64,000 bases of DNA from Acanthornis magna (GCA_036785705.1 JAWUZG010001149.1:1-64000); one strand, 5' to 3'. Counted from the first letter of the stretch, positions 29,451-41,900 are shown. The notes: generated by a model from the sequence alone, not told the origin. Numbers and translations: made by a program.

Positions 29451-29815
29451 TGTTGGGTTTGTGTGACCAGGTTTTGATAGCAGAGGGGCTACAAGGACAG
29501 CTTCTGTGAGAAGCTGCCAGAAGCTTCCCCTATGTTGAACACTGCAAATGCCAGCTCCAAAAATCCACCATTGGCCAAGGACAAGCCCATCAGCAATGGT
29601 GGTAGTGCCTCTGGGATAACAGATTTAAGAAGGGGGGTAAAAAAACCTGCACAATTGCAGCCAGACAAAGGCATAAGAACGAGAGAAACAGCCCTGCAGA
29701 CACTCGAGTCAGTGAAAAAAGAGGCATCGGAGTAGAGATTCCCCTGCATCTCATGGTGAGGCTGGCTGTCCCCCTGCAGCCCATGGAGGTCTATGCTGGA
29801 GGTCTATCCATCTTA
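29451..29815 (+). mobile_element. ERVL-type avian LTR, 5' part
   Basis: The sequence starts with TGTTGGGTTTGTGTG and continues with phrases such as AGCTTCTGTGAGAAGCTGCC and TCAGCAATGGTGGTAGTGCC. I recognise these as the 5' part of a common avian ERVL-type LTR. The copy is cut off on its right side near 29,815 without a clear CA end, so it is a truncated LTR. It lies in the FBXO15 intron between exons 8 and 9, antisense to the gene. Assignment to a named family would need a repeat library. Confidence 0.7.
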
Positions 29816-30271
29816 AAGTTCTTAAAGTTCACAGTAACTTCTACAAATATATTTATATATTTAATCTGTCAGTGCACCCAAAGTATACTCGAGGAGAATT
29901 CTACCGAAACAAGCCTCCAAAACGTATGAGGACAAATTGTCTCTCCTTTATAAAATACAAGTGGAAGAAACATCAACCTGCACCAAAACCTGTGCCACTG
30001 CATTATTAATGCTGCAGTGAAGCAAAAGAAAAGACCCTGACAATCTGCAAAATTTGTGTCCCTGGCCTGACACTGTCAATGTGACAGAGCAGGCTGAGCA
30101 CACCGCACAAATTGCCATGCAGATATAAAGAAGCCACACAACAAACAGAGAGATCACTTACTCTTAAAATTCCATTTCAGTTTCTCCCCTTAAAACAGAG
30201 ACACTGGATATAAGAAGACACGGCAGCAGGGATCATTTCTAAAGCAGACATTATTGTTCCATCAACTTTAC

Positions 30272-30417
30272 CTTTTCTGCAGAAGTGGCCATTGAATGTT
30301 CCACACAGGTACCTGCAGCTTCTGCCATGCAGATCCAGGTGCAGGCTGTAGTGATGGAGTCCACAGTCTGGGTCAGTATCATCCAGTAAAGGTCCATTAG
30401 GTGGAGGGGTGGATTGG
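30272..30417 (-). CDS. FBXO15: FBXO15 coding exon 8
   Basis: A minus-strand exon with a T-rich tract plus CAAG acceptor and a GTAAAG donor. It enters with one base completing a Val codon and leaves in phase 1. The translation contains Leu-Asp-Asp, then a Gly-Leu-His..Tyr..Leu-His-Leu-Asp-Leu-His stretch, then Tyr-Leu-Cys-Gly-Thr-Phe. These are the conserved landmarks of the FBXO15 region C-terminal to the F-box, whose molecular role is not well defined. The frame is open, which argues that the exon was under selection until recently. Confidence 0.85.
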
Positions 30418-31386
30418 CTTGAAAAAAAAATAGAATTTAGCAACGGGGATGGCTTAATAGAAAGAAATTAAATACATGGCTGTACACGATCATCTTGAGA
30501 GAGTTTTGAAATCAAACATCTCTAGTTCCTCATGCTTCTTTTCAGCTAATACAGTGTCTAATACTGCTGATCAGCTGCTTGGCCTAGCCAAAGGCAGAAA
30601 ATATGGCAGTCAGCTTTAAAAGGCACATCTGTTAAACTTCAAAACATGGACTTGTCTACGAAAAAGAAAAAAGCATCAGCTTAACTACAAATCTAAAAGC
30701 CCACTAGCTAGAAACTTCTCTGAAACAGCAATTATTGGAATAATTTTGTTTGTGCCTAAGTAAATGAGTAACTACCACACACAAATGACCTGAAGAGACC
30801 AAATGCCAGAGGCAACTGCACAGCTTCTACAAAGGATCCAAGTGGGCACTAAGGGAGATTGTGTAAAATCTCACCTTCTGTGGCAGAAGAGCCACACTAA
30901 GTTACCATGGGCACTTAAGACTACTGGTTAGATACAACAATATCTGACCAGAAAGCTGAGGGGAAAATAAATTCCCCAAATAATGTTCTAAAGCTAAAAA
31001 ACTCCATCTTTTGAAACAGCTTACAGTGTATAAACAAGTATTGTATTATATTATATACTGCAATATACACATATACAAACACGTCATAGGAAATCCAGCT
31101 AGGTTCTCAATAGGACTGAAAGACAAAGTCTAACTTTCTCAATACTGCAAGTATTACTACAGTTGTATAACTAAATTATCTCCTTAATAGCATAACAATG
31201 GCAATATCGTAGTATGAAAATGCTTCTACACTTTTGTAAATCGTTACTGTAACTTGTTTATATTAAACAAGAATAGTTAATTACTGCCTAAATATAAACC
31301 TCTAACAGCAGTCAATTTTAACTGTGAAACTCAAAGCTTTATTCAAAAGGTTATCTTTATTACCCACAAAGGAAAACCAAGCTTAC

Positions 31387-31469
31387 ACAACAGCAGAACC
31401 CAAAATGCTTCACTCAAGAAGTTGATTATAACGAAGACTCGCCATAACAAAAGCAATTTCATTTGTATC
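31387..31469 (-). CDS. FBXO15: FBXO15 coding exon 7 with premature TGA
   Basis: This 83 bp minus-strand exon has a TTTTTCAG acceptor and a GTAAGC donor. It begins in phase 0 and ends in phase 2, matching exons 6 and 8. Its translation includes Ile-Ala-Phe-Val-Met-Ala-Ser-Leu and Leu-Gly-Ser-Ala, which match the conserved FBXO15 stretch. Codon 20 is TGA (31,410-31,412, minus strand), where mammals have Arg after a Glu and before a Ser. CGA to TGA is the commonest CpG-decay change. The predicted product would stop after 293 residues, losing at least 124 codons seen downstream. A sequencing error, a polymorphism or a dying gene copy would all look like this. Confidence 0.85.
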
Positions 31470-33721
31470 CTGAAAAATTAATTAAAGTAGATGTATTTTT
31501 ATGTGGAAATTCTTTTTTTCAGAGGGTCTTTCCAAGCATTAAAATTCATAGATAAATGCTGCTGCTTATTACTCTGCCAGTTACTGTAATAATGTTAGTA
31601 ATGCCTTGCTCTAACATTTGGACTCCTAAAACCTTTACTGTCTTTTCACAAGAGTACAGAATATATAAAAAAGATTAGAGCATTTCTATCTTATGGAGAA
31701 AGAGAGGGAAACTAGCTATGCCAGGGCAAAAGTTATGAGAGCAATCCAAGAATTGTACTTCCCTAACTTCTACTTTCCACTTTAAAATAGGTACCTAAAC
31801 AGAATCAAACAGCACTTACTCCCAACTACTGAAGCATCAAGTTTATTTTCATAGGTAAGGAACTATTTGCAAAGAGGGCTAACATCAGTGAGGGGTACAG
31901 AATTACTCAAGAGAAATGGTGAATTGCAAAGTAAAACCTTGGATGTCTTCACCAGATTATGTGCTCCTGGGAAAACATTAGGAACATAACCTTCTATAGA
32001 TGCCTAAAGAAAACATAAATGTGAAAACTAAATAGAGACAGAGGTATGTATTTACTTCAAGAACACAGAATGCTAGGAAGTCAGCTTTTTTTCTTTAAAT
32101 GTATTTTTTAAGTCATACGTTTACAAACACCTAAGTCAATAGGAAAATTATTCACTGCCAGAAGTCTATTACTCTCCTGAAATGTGGGCGACTACTGTTT
32201 TCATCTCTCTGCGTTACCAGAAAATGACATCCCCTAATCAAACTTTTGGCTTCTTAACTACTTCTATATTTTCATAGTACAACATTACAGCTATAGAAGA
32301 TAGAACAAGGGAGATTTATCAAACACATAGTTTCTCAGTCTTTCTTTATCCAAATACCAGGAGGCCCATGTAACCTGTTTGTGGTTTCTATTATGCAGCT
32401 ATGTGCAAAAAACCAAGATATGTGGCATTTACAATTATTTCACCCTCTGACAGTTAACTACCTAGTTACTAACTACCTCTGCCTACACAGAGAGTAAGAA
32501 CTGCTGCTCAGAAAAGCAAGCAGGGGAAATACACGAGAGTGAAGCACACAATTCTTAATGTCTATGTGGAACTTTGTTATGATAGAACCATTTCCAGGTG
32601 CTGAAAGAAATCTCTTTCCAAGCGTGGGAGGGGCCAATGCATGAGCAAGACCATTGAGCCAACAACACAGGGACACCAGCCTACTAAACTTGTGAAGATA
32701 CAAGAGAAATGGCTGTTGGTTTATCAGAGCTTTTCACAGACTGAGACAACCTGGAACAGACTCATGCAGGTCAGTTTTCTAGGAAATGGACTTTCAGTCT
32801 TACCTTAAAGAGTGAAAGAAATAGTCCGTCTGTGGTTTTAAACATTGCCTCCAGATTGTGCACAGCATGTTTGCAGCTGCAAATTAGGCACAGCTTGGAG
32901 GAACTATTCATAGGCTCCCTAGGAAAGTTCCTGGCCAGTGCCAGACAGGCTAAACCTTCATCAATAACATGGCTGAGGGGAGGAAGAAAGGGCTGCCACC
33001 TCTGAATTCAGACCAAGAGCAGAACACCTGAGACAGGCTTCCACAGCGCCCAGCCCTGTGCAGCTGCAGGCAGACACTGAGGTCCCCGTGCATTCCCTGC
33101 AAAATGCCAATTCCTTTTGCATAGGAGTCTGCTTCAGATGTTCCGTTCTGCCCTCTGAAGACATTCATCTCTACACCCACCCTACAGAGACTAAATGCTT
33201 AAGTTAGGCTCTTAATACCAAGAATGTAATACCCCCAAAAGGGCACAATTTAAAGCATTCCTACTGCTGGAGCAGGATATAGCTACCTGGTGATGGAGAT
33301 GAAAGCTAAGTTGCTAGGTGGGAACTCATCACAGGACATGGCACGAATCAGAGGAAGAAGCACATCTGTCCTCCAACCATTCTATTTAAAATTACTCTAG
33401 GATATCAAACTTGGGCATGTGAAGACTGCAAAACAAATAAAACTGAATGCAGTATTTAATCTAGTATCTTACATAACTGATCTTTGAATTAGAAGTGAAC
33501 CTTTTGAAAAGTATATATACTCCTACATTTTAGAATACAATAAATCGTCTTCTAGCTGTCCCTACATGCATTTGGTTGTTACTAGTTTAGAAAAGAGCTT
33601 TCAAAATCCAAAGGAAAAAAAACAAATTAAAAAAAACCCTCCCCAAATCCAAACTACAAGGCAAAAAAAAAATCTATTCCTTCAAGTCATAATAAAATAT
33701 TGAAACATAATGTTATCTTAC

Positions 33722-33851
33722 CTTCCAATTTCCTACTAACAATCCTGGATTCAGACTGAAGAGCTGGACAAGCTCATCGGCACCAATTGCTACACTGCTT
33801 TCAGTCACGTTAGCAAGACTGTATTCAGCAATCAAGGCAAATCGACGAGGT
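33722..33851 (-). CDS. FBXO15: FBXO15 coding exon 6
   Basis: A 130 bp minus-strand exon with a TTCTTTCCAAAG acceptor and a GTAAGA donor, phase 2 in and phase 0 out. The translation contains Leu-Ile-Ala-Glu-Tyr and ends Asn-Pro-Gly-Leu-Leu-Val-Gly-Asn-Trp-Lys. Both correspond to well-conserved parts of vertebrate FBXO15 after the F-box. There are no internal stops. Confidence 0.9.
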
Positions 33852-34554
33852 CTTTGGAAAGAACACGCAGAATGCAGGAAAAAGGCTATGCCTCCTTAGT
33901 CATGTAAAAGTTCAGCCTAATTTCATTTTTAACTGACTGGCTTAAGTCTGAGCAACAGCACAGGATGAGAATGGTTTTGAAAGCGTTTGGCATGCAGAGC
34001 CATAAACTATACATTCAAACAACTACAGTGCACTAGCAGGATCTCAACCCCTAACAAGAAAAGAAGCAAAACCACTATATGATCTTCTAAAACACTCTTA
34101 AAAAAAAAGAACTTATGTGCTTGCCCAATTTTTCAAAATACCACAGAATTACTTTCCAATTCATTTTTGATAGTTTATTGGTACTAGATAGAATCACTGA
34201 ACATTTATCAGTGTCAAGCAAGCTACTAAGGTAAATTTTTCTTCCACAGAAGCAAAATTCAAAGGAAAGGACCAAATTGCACATATAATAAATTGTTTTT
34301 CTTAGAGGAAGCCTTCCTTTTTCAGAATTTTTTTCTGCCTACAATTAAAGCCATTTAGCTCCAAAACACTCCTAAATAAAAGTTCATGGACAATCTTACG
34401 AACCAATGATGCATTAAAAAGAAAGAGCAGAAAGCAGAGTTTGCATTACCTATTCAGAATGAAGAAAGAAGTCTTTCTCAAACCCTCTTCCAACTTAGGC
34501 TTTTATCATATCCAAAACAGTTCCTAGATTTCCCAGCAGTATCACTGTAGTATC

Positions 34555-34665
34555 ACCAGGGATGGAGCATCCACGACCTCCCCACACAACCTGCTCTAGT
34601 GTCTCACCACCCTCACAGTAAAAAGCTTCTTCCTAATCAACCTCAACCCTTTCCATCTTTAAGTC
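34555..34665 (-). mobile_element. CR1 LINE 3' fragment
   Basis: Short stretch in which the minus strand follows the CR1 3' region. The plus strand shows the familiar complement, with phrases like GGGATGGAGCATCCACGACC and TCTCACCACCCTCACAGTAA. It lies in the FBXO15 intron between exons 5 and 6. It is only about 110 bp long, with vague edges. Confidence 0.65.
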
Positions 34666-35568
34666 AATCAGGCTCATATTAATACAGGAACATTCCTAAA
34701 CTCCCTGCACTACTGCCTTACGGTCTTAACACGGATATATTGAAATTGGTGAAACCACTCCTTTCATCTATATTCACAATCTCTAAAAACTTACAGTTCT
34801 GTGAAATAAATACACCGACTGCCTGCAGGCTTTTATTTTTTTAATAATTTACTACATATGAATCATCATCTTGGTAAAACAACTACATTTCCCACATAAT
34901 TTGACTGCAAGACTTTTTCAGCTGACTTTATACAAAAGCCTTCTTTTGATTTATTTATTTTTCAAGCAAATAGTTTGCTTCTGCTTGAGGAACCAGGTGT
35001 TTTGTAGGTGAACAATTCCCTCTTTTCAGAGCTCTGTGACTAGGGGCTTTGTGTAAGAAGCATGTAGCTGATACTGCACATAATGTACACATAGACTCCA
35101 GATGTGTGCAGAACGCCTTAACAGCAACCAAACACCTCAAATAGACACTTTTCATTTCAGTATCTTCTCAGAATATAATGAAAAAAACCTATTGTACACA
35201 CTTAAGCTAAGAAACAATAGATATGCTGTGGACTGGTGTTTTTATATGCATGTACTCAAGACTGCACACATAGTTGAACACCAAGTTCCATAAACTCACA
35301 CGCACACCTATCAGACACAAAATAAATTTTAACAACATAGATTACCTGACTGTAGCCACATAAATATTGATGGCATTTTCCAAGCTAAGTTTCTCGCAAT
35401 AAATTCTCCTAGATTTACATGTTTCTTTCATGCTCATTTGTGTCTATGCCTTAAACCCAGCTTTCCAAGTCAGGACCTCTCAGCCTGAATATCACATGCC
35501 AGTACCTACATTAACCTATGAATTAATGCCATAGCTTGTTGGATTATGCTATTTGCTGCCTTTTCAGG

Positions 35569-35817
35569 TGTGGCAACCTGGTTCAGGAACGGCACGGCGG
35601 CCAACCCCCAGCCGCTCAGGCCATCAGCTCACAGACACCAACGTGGTGGACGGCAAATGGCATTTATTGGTGATTAGCACCGCATTATATAACTTTGGTT
35701 ACAACGTCACACCGGTCTGCTTACATCATAAACTAAACGCTATTGGCTACCTGGGGAGGGGTCCTATCTTTCCGTACAGCACGACATCTTCCGACTGCCA
35801 GACCCTACCTACCCACA
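35569..35817 (-). mobile_element. Solo LTR with alpharetrovirus-like R/U5
   Basis: Read on the minus strand, the element runs from TGTGGGTAGG to GTTGCCACA, so its ends are inverted TGTGG/CCACA. It contains a TATATAA box, an AATAAA polyadenylation signal, and downstream R/U5 phrases (a GCCATTTG block, a CCACCACGTTGGTG block, and a GATGGCC block) that I recognise as resembling alpharetroviral LTRs. No internal retroviral sequence flanks it, so it is a solo LTR of about 249 bp. I did not find a clean target-site duplication at these edges. It lies in the FBXO15 intron between exons 5 and 6, in the gene's own orientation, so its polyA signal could terminate FBXO15 transcripts. Confidence 0.7.
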
Positions 35818-35996
35818 GCTATTTCTTGCTAAAAAGCTCTACCAATGAAGAGAAGAATATAGGAAGAAATACTACAGGGAAGCTTTCTAACAACGAGTTA
35901 ACTTGTTGAGTCAAACCAATGTCAGACAGCTCCTACAGACACATTATCCACCAGTCACACCCAAAAAATCTTCAAAAATCCTCAGTTAAAACTCAC

Positions 35997-36206
35997 CCCT
36001 TCTTTTTGGGAGGTCTGCCCAGAGGAAGAAGCAATGGTGTAACTCCATACAGTTTTAGGGTTGACAGGATGTCTAAGCACAGCCAGTCTCTACCATACCA
36101 AAGCACGGTAACTGATGTGTCCTTAAACGATAGCTTTGGCTTCTCCATTACATGTTCTTTTCCATTTTTGTCCTTCAGTGCAATTACCCAACTCAAGCCA
36201 GAGACA
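35997..36206 (-). CDS. FBXO15: FBXO15 coding exon 5
   Basis: A 210 bp minus-strand exon with acceptor AACAG and donor GTGAGT, entered and left in phase 2. Its frame contains Leu-Ser-Trp-Val-Ile-Ala-Leu-Lys, a Thr-Ser-Val-Thr-Val-Leu-Trp-Tyr-Gly motif, and Leu-Tyr-Gly-Val-Thr-Pro. All three landmarks are conserved in FBXO15. The 3' end is Lys-rich before the splice site. Confidence 0.9.
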
Positions 36207-36450
36207 CTGTTATTTAGGAATTGAGAGGGGAGAGGGGTGTTTAAAACAAAATTCCCAAAGTGACAACAGTTAAACTATGCTTTCAACAGTTTTATATTTC
36301 TACTAACTGCTACTTATGTTCCTCAGTTTCAGCAATTTCTAGATTATCATCGTATCTTCCCATTTTATAGCTCTATTTCTATACCCCCAAGCCATTAATA
36401 TTTTGTACATTCTTCTCAAGTAAATCTCTTTGTGACAAGGCATTGCTTAC

Positions 36451-36693
36451 TTCATAGCTTCTTTGCTCACAAATGGAAGACCTGTATAAGGATCTAGAGG
36501 TTTAGCAAGAAGCATTACTCTCGTTTTGAAGGCAGATGTCTGTTTGAAGATGGATTCATTCTTCCAGTACCCAGGGTTCTTATCATGTAGAGCATCACAG
36601 CCCAAAGAAACAGTTTCTGGTTGTTTAGGCTTCATTTTCCACATTGTCCATTTTGGTTGCAAAGCACTGGAATAGAGTTTCAGCCAAAGTCCA
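36451..36693 (-). CDS. FBXO15: FBXO15 coding exon 4
   Basis: A 243 bp minus-strand exon after a TTTTATTTTCAG acceptor, ending at a GTAAG donor. The first base completes an Asn codon from exon 3. The translation starts Gly-Leu-Trp-Leu-Lys-Leu-Tyr-Ser, the segment that follows an F-box in this family. It goes on to a Pro-Gly-Tyr-Trp-Lys stretch and a Pro-Tyr-Thr-Gly-Leu-Pro motif, both typical of FBXO15. No stops. Confidence 0.92.
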
Positions 36694-36779
36694 CTGAAAA
36701 TAAAAATAGAATGAAGAGGAATAAATTTCAAGAACAGTCACTCAATTTTTATACACACATCTCAGCTACCACCAAGCTG

Positions 36780-36813
36780 AAATGTTAGCACAATGTTAGC
36801 ATAATGTTAGCAC
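36780..36813 (+). repeat. Short tandem repeat, three AATGTTAGCA units
   Basis: Three near-identical 11-12 bp units (AATGTTAGCAC or AATGTTAGCAT) in a row, in the intron just upstream of FBXO15 exon 4. It is too short for any clear function and could be a variable marker. Confidence 0.8.
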
Positions 36814-39237
36814 AAAAACAGTCTTGCCTGCCTTCTTCAAAATATGGGATCCAGGATGAAGCTCAGCGACAGCAGAGCCATAGTCAGCAATGGAAGTGAA
36901 AACTGATAAAGGTTAAGCAGTAAATTTTGAAAATACCACCCCAAAACAATGATGCATCCTCCTCACAGAAGATCAGCTAGTGGAGAAAGTGTTTTAATAC
37001 CTTTTATTCAACAAAGGTAATCTGTACACTTCAAGTTTCTCACACAGATACAGCAGAAAGTGGGGTGAAGGAGGACAATCAGATTCACACCTTTGCTTGG
37101 TGTTACCAGAGTCACGTCAATCCCTTCTTCACTCTTTGGAAAAGCTCAGAGAAGACATGACTTTCTGAAGACAAAGAAACATGTGACAGTAATGATGGGT
37201 TCATCTCCTTCACGCCAGGAAAACTAGGAGGTCACATTTCAGCCCTCTAGGACATTTCAGTATCTCTAGGACAGTTCATGGAATACTGAATACAGGAACC
37301 GACAAGAATTCGAACAATAATCTGTGAATGCAGGTTTCCAGTAAGTTTTCTAATTTTAAAGTGCCAGACATACACTTTACATAACTGCACTAAAGAAAAT
37401 TAATGGGAAGGGCAACAAATTCTCAAGAGACATTTTCTACCATTAATTGGCAAGACTACCTTTACCAATCCTCACTCATCCCCAGGCAAACTTACGCTGC
37501 TATGCTTTGTATTGCATTTTGCCCTCTCCTGAAAGCATTCAAGGACTAAATCCATCCCACATTGCCTCCTACCCACAACAAAGATATCAGACACTTCTCT
37601 TTTAAGACCAGGAAAGGCAACCAAGTTACCAGATAGCATAAAACATTTCTGATGGAGAGGGGAAGTTCTTTTTTAACCCCAAAGCGGTTTAGAACTGTCC
37701 GGCAACGTAAACAAAGGAGAGATGCGCTTGACATACAATCATTGGGGGAAATTGAGCTATCATCCAACTGGTCCTAATCAGCCTAAAAAGTCCAGTAAAA
37801 TAACCTGCTATGAAAGTCTCCTGTTAACTAGAAACCCCTCCCCAACTCCCCCTCCCCTCCATCCTTTCTTTCTTGGAGAGACATACTCCACATTTTACTC
37901 TATGATGCTGAAAAGACAGCGCTTAGCAGTAGGCATTTCCTGCATTTTGAAGTTACAGATTCAGGCAATTTAGCTGACTGAAGACAGACTAATCACAAAT
38001 ACCTACCATCCTTGTCCTCACTCTCAGTTATATATTGCTTCTTCCTTTCCAAAAACAGTGCTGTGCAACCAAAGAAATTAGTTCAAGCTCAAAAATTCAG
38101 TTAGGGTAGGGAGACAGAGGAGAAAACGAATGAGGACCTGGAATCACAAATGTTTAGGAAAGTATCACTGCCCTTTCATCCTCAAGTCCCATTTGTGCAC
38201 ATTTTCTAATCTCTGTTGAGAGTAGAAAATGGAAGCAGACATCATCGAGATGGAGGCAAATAAATCATCCTGCCCTGAGCAGCCACAGTGATTTCATCCT
38301 GCCTTACCACCCTGAAGTGGAAAATGCATACTAAGATAATTTGTGTCAACTGTGCAATTTTTATCTACACTGACCTGCTGACAATCTCAAAACATACATC
38401 TGGATTACAGTCTTCCCTTTAAATTCATCAGTTCTAAAGGTGTCAAAGCCAATGTAAACCAATTGACTGTATAAGTTTTGGCAAATAAGGGAAAATGGAT
38501 TCATACTGGATGCAGCAACTTCCTATACAGGAAGACATTTTCTCATTCAAACAACACTAATGCAGTACAATCCTAGAAAATCAAAGGATACTCAGACATC
38601 CTAGTTATCACGTATCAACCCGGGTCTCTCCTCCTTTTCCTTTCACAAGATTATCCTGATACCGGTAGGAGCAATTGGTGTACTCTGTATAAGCAATCCT
38701 TAGACAAAAAGTGTCAGTATTTATCTTCATCTCTTTGGTTTCAATTTAGAAATCACCAAAATTTGACCAACAGAGCAACAGATAAAAACCACTAGTGAAT
38801 CATTTGATTGAATCAACCCCTCTACAAAAACCTGATGAAAGAACTAAATAAGCAGAACTTCAAAATGATGAAAGCTATGACCATTCCACAAAGCTACTGG
38901 TGACACACAACTAAGGATCACTTGAGCAGAAAAGTTTGTGCAGGTGCATGTGAATACAAACAAATACATGCAAGTTTTAAAACAAAAAAAAAGTGCTAAT
39001 AGCAACATTTCAAAGCACCGGATTTAGTTTTTGCCTCATAACTCCCATTAAACAACAGGGCTTGCACAGCTAGAATTCCATGCAACACATCCTGTGGACT
39101 ATGCAGTGCAATTTCGGCAGAGTAACTGCACACAGGTACAAGCATCAGTGCTCTGGCATCAGAGAAACTAAATTAGAAAGACTCATAACTCAGATAACTA
39201 CAACTGGGGCATGACTGAAACCTTCCCTCTTCCTTAC

Positions 39238-39342
39238 TTGTCACTGGCCAGGTCATAGAAGCGCTTATTCACACAACCGGCAGACAACAGGGACACAGGA
39301 TCCAAATAGGAAAATATCTTCAGCAGCATTTCTGATGGCATG
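39238..39342 (-). CDS. FBXO15: FBXO15 coding exon 3, F-box core
   Basis: A 105 bp minus-strand exon between a CTTGTTTCCCAG acceptor and a GTAAGG donor. It encodes the F-box core, Met-Pro-Ser-Glu-Met-Leu-Leu-Lys-Ile-Phe-Ser-Tyr-Leu-Asp, continuing through Ser-Ala-Gly-Cys-Val-Asn-Lys-Arg-Phe-Tyr. The F-box binds SKP1 and so places the protein in SCF ubiquitin ligase complexes. The order of conserved residues and the Cys-Val-x-x-Arg-Phe-Tyr end match FBXO15 better than other F-box proteins I know. The exon is phase 2 at its start (completing Ser) and ends with AA of an Asn codon. Confidence 0.93.
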
Positions 39343-40419
39343 CTGGGAAACAAGAGAGAGAGGAATACTGTTACACTTGCCGGCAAACTCCGGAAACTGC
39401 AATGGCAGAGAATTTTAATTTCAAACCAGAGAAAAACAGAAAAGGTGGAAACCAGCAGCTTGTAAATAGATGAATCAAAAATCACCTGAAGAGGAATCAA
39501 AAGTCACCTGAAGAGTTAAACTGGAATTTGGGTTCTATTTTCAGTCTCCAGTATGTGGCATTTGCCTAAAACAATTAATCAAAACTTATTCAAGTGGCAT
39601 AGCACTATTACATGAAAAGTTATGGGTTTGCCTTTTCATTAAACTTTGTTAACTTGAAACCCAGTTTGACATGAAACTACCTCATTTAGCTTCAGTTTCT
39701 TATTGCTCGTACCGTGACTTTAACATTTATTCCACAACGACCAGCTTTTCCAAAACTGCAGATATATTCACTCTCCCTCTTGACTGTGGTGTCCCATCTC
39801 AAGATGCACCAGGACAGAAATGATCGTGCTCTACCTCATCATAATCTTCAAACGCTATGTGCTCAGGGGTCTCGCACAATTCTCATTTATGTCAAAAGAA
39901 AGATGTGAACTTCAAAGCAAGAGCCAAGTGGCATCCTGAAAATGTCAATGTCTCTGTGCATCTGGAAAGCTTTGGAAAATGAAAGCGCCAGTCTAAGCCT
40001 GACAAGCAGAACATACCCTGGAGATGAGCCAACATGGTTTTTGTATTAACAGATAGAAACCTCGTACCATTTGAGCAGTACCTTGTAACTACATGGAGTT
40101 TAAAATACATGGATTTTATACTTTGATTTTCTCGAGCGTTGATTACGGTCAAATCACTGCTGAAAATACAAGGTGCTGTGAAAGTCAACACCCCAGGTGT
40201 GGCTCTCGTCCTTTTACTACTGTTATTTGCAACACTTGATTTATAACATTATTTCAGAAGCAGAGAGCTTTAAAGAGTAGCATGATAATGCCAATACCTC
40301 AATGTTTGTATTACATTCAGAATCTTAGTTGCATAAACATAGAGGCAATGTGCCAAAACTTTCAATGTGCCAACACTTCCACTCTTCCACTCTTACTCCT
40401 TGTGTAAAGACATACTCAC

Positions 40420-40533
40420 CTCTCAATGCACGCATTTGGTTTTGGTTTTATGGTAGGTCTCGAATACAGACTTTTAATTCCAGCATTTTTGGTTTCAGAG
40501 CATTCCCCAGGCCTGGCAGCAAAGGTCCTTAAC
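40420..40533 (-). CDS. FBXO15: FBXO15 coding exon 2
   Basis: A 114 bp minus-strand exon. Two acceptors lie four bases apart (TTACAG and CTAG). Only the second, CTAG, keeps the reading frame from exon 1, because the first would give an immediate TAG. The donor is GTGAGT. The product is a basic, poorly conserved N-terminal segment between the start and the F-box, as in mammals. The phases (2 in, 2 out) fit exons 1 and 3 exactly, which is the main support. Confidence 0.75.
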
Positions 40534-41399
40534 CTAGCTGTAAGAAAGAAAAGCTGTTAAGAGTCACATATCGACAAAATGAAGAAATACGCATCCTGTG
40601 CAAACCTAGACAGAACATTTCAACCAAGGCAAGATTCGGGGAATACATCATATGGCAACTCATTACTAGCAGTTCACTGATTTGAACAACTATGCCCAAG
40701 TTAAAATACATGGCATCAGGAAGATTCAGATTTAAACTCACAGCTGTCATTCCTGTGATTCATCTCTCACAGTGGTCAGAAGGGAACAGTGTCACTCCCC
40801 CAAATCACTTTGAATCCAGCAGAGATCTGTTACCTTTAGACAGCTGCACCACTGTGGCCACCACAACCAACCTCAACACAGGCCCCTGCAGCAAGTCAAA
40901 CTCACTAATTAATCCTCTTTTTTACAGCATTACTCTAGAGATGTTTTTGAGCCATCCAACTTTACTAAGCTATTAAAAGATACCAAATACCTTGAAACTT
41001 CCTCAAAAACTGTTGAGGTTCAAAAAGAGTTTCCTTGAATACATAACAGAATCATACATGAAACAAAGTTGAAGTCTCATTTCAGATCTTCCCCAGCTAA
41101 AATACTCAAAATCTGAGAGATAAGCGTTATTTCCACAGGCAAACGGATATCAATGTTTTTATAGCTCATCAGTGTTGCAAAATGTGGAATATGTAAAATT
41201 TTCTTAAGAAATTATGTTCTTTGATGTTTGATCTTTGTGTACTTTCAAGCCTAAACAGCTTGGAAAGGAGATTCAATCCATGAAAACAGAGAGCAGCTCG
41301 GGGATGTCCAGATGCTAGAAAGACAAATTATTTGGTGGTAGAATTGCTTTGTTAAGGTTTAGGGCTTGGCATGCTTCAATAAATTCACACCTAGGGGGA

Positions 41400-41900
41400 G
41401 GTTAACAAAGCTTGGGAAGAAGGATGCCCACGGACGGTGCACACAACAAATGCAGATTTACAGGCCACACGAACACCTGGAAGAACTCCCAAGATAAGGG
41501 AAAAACTTCTAAAACCAACTCCTGAAATCAGCTCCAACTTCCCGAAGTGTGAACTTGCAACCACTGACCCAAGAAACCCAGTGACACAAAAGAAGAGAAA
41601 GAGCATGTGGACTAACTAGCATGAGAAGCAAGAGAATCATTAAACAATGGAAGACAGAATACTAACTAATCAGAAAGTTATGTAAGTTGTAGCCAATAAA
41701 AATGAATTTTTTCCTTTGGTAAATTGTATGAAATAGTAAAAAGCTTTGATAGTTGGTGTGCTGGCTTTGTAGGATTTGCCACCCAGCACCCCCTCTGTGC
41801 AGAACTGTAAATATTTGGTAAAATACCTCAGCTCTGTGTGTGGACTGGCCTCTGGCACAGCAGCGTGAAAGAACCTATTTTGGCAACATTAGCACATCAC
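41400..41900 (+). mobile_element. Possible old LTR remnant
   Basis: The stretch around 41,690-41,840 has the flavour of an avian LTR: a CCAATAAA-like phrase, a GATTTGCCACCCAGCACCCC block and an ACTGTAAATATTTG tail. Neither edge is clear and no target-site duplication was found. It lies in FBXO15 intron 1. Confidence 0.35.

Noticed and set aside
32804..32972. Exon-like minus-strand segment with good splice-like borders inside FBXO15 intron 6
   Set aside because: Its open frame does not match FBXO15 and its entry phase does not fit exon 6. The true exon 7 at 31,387-31,469 fits both neighbours.
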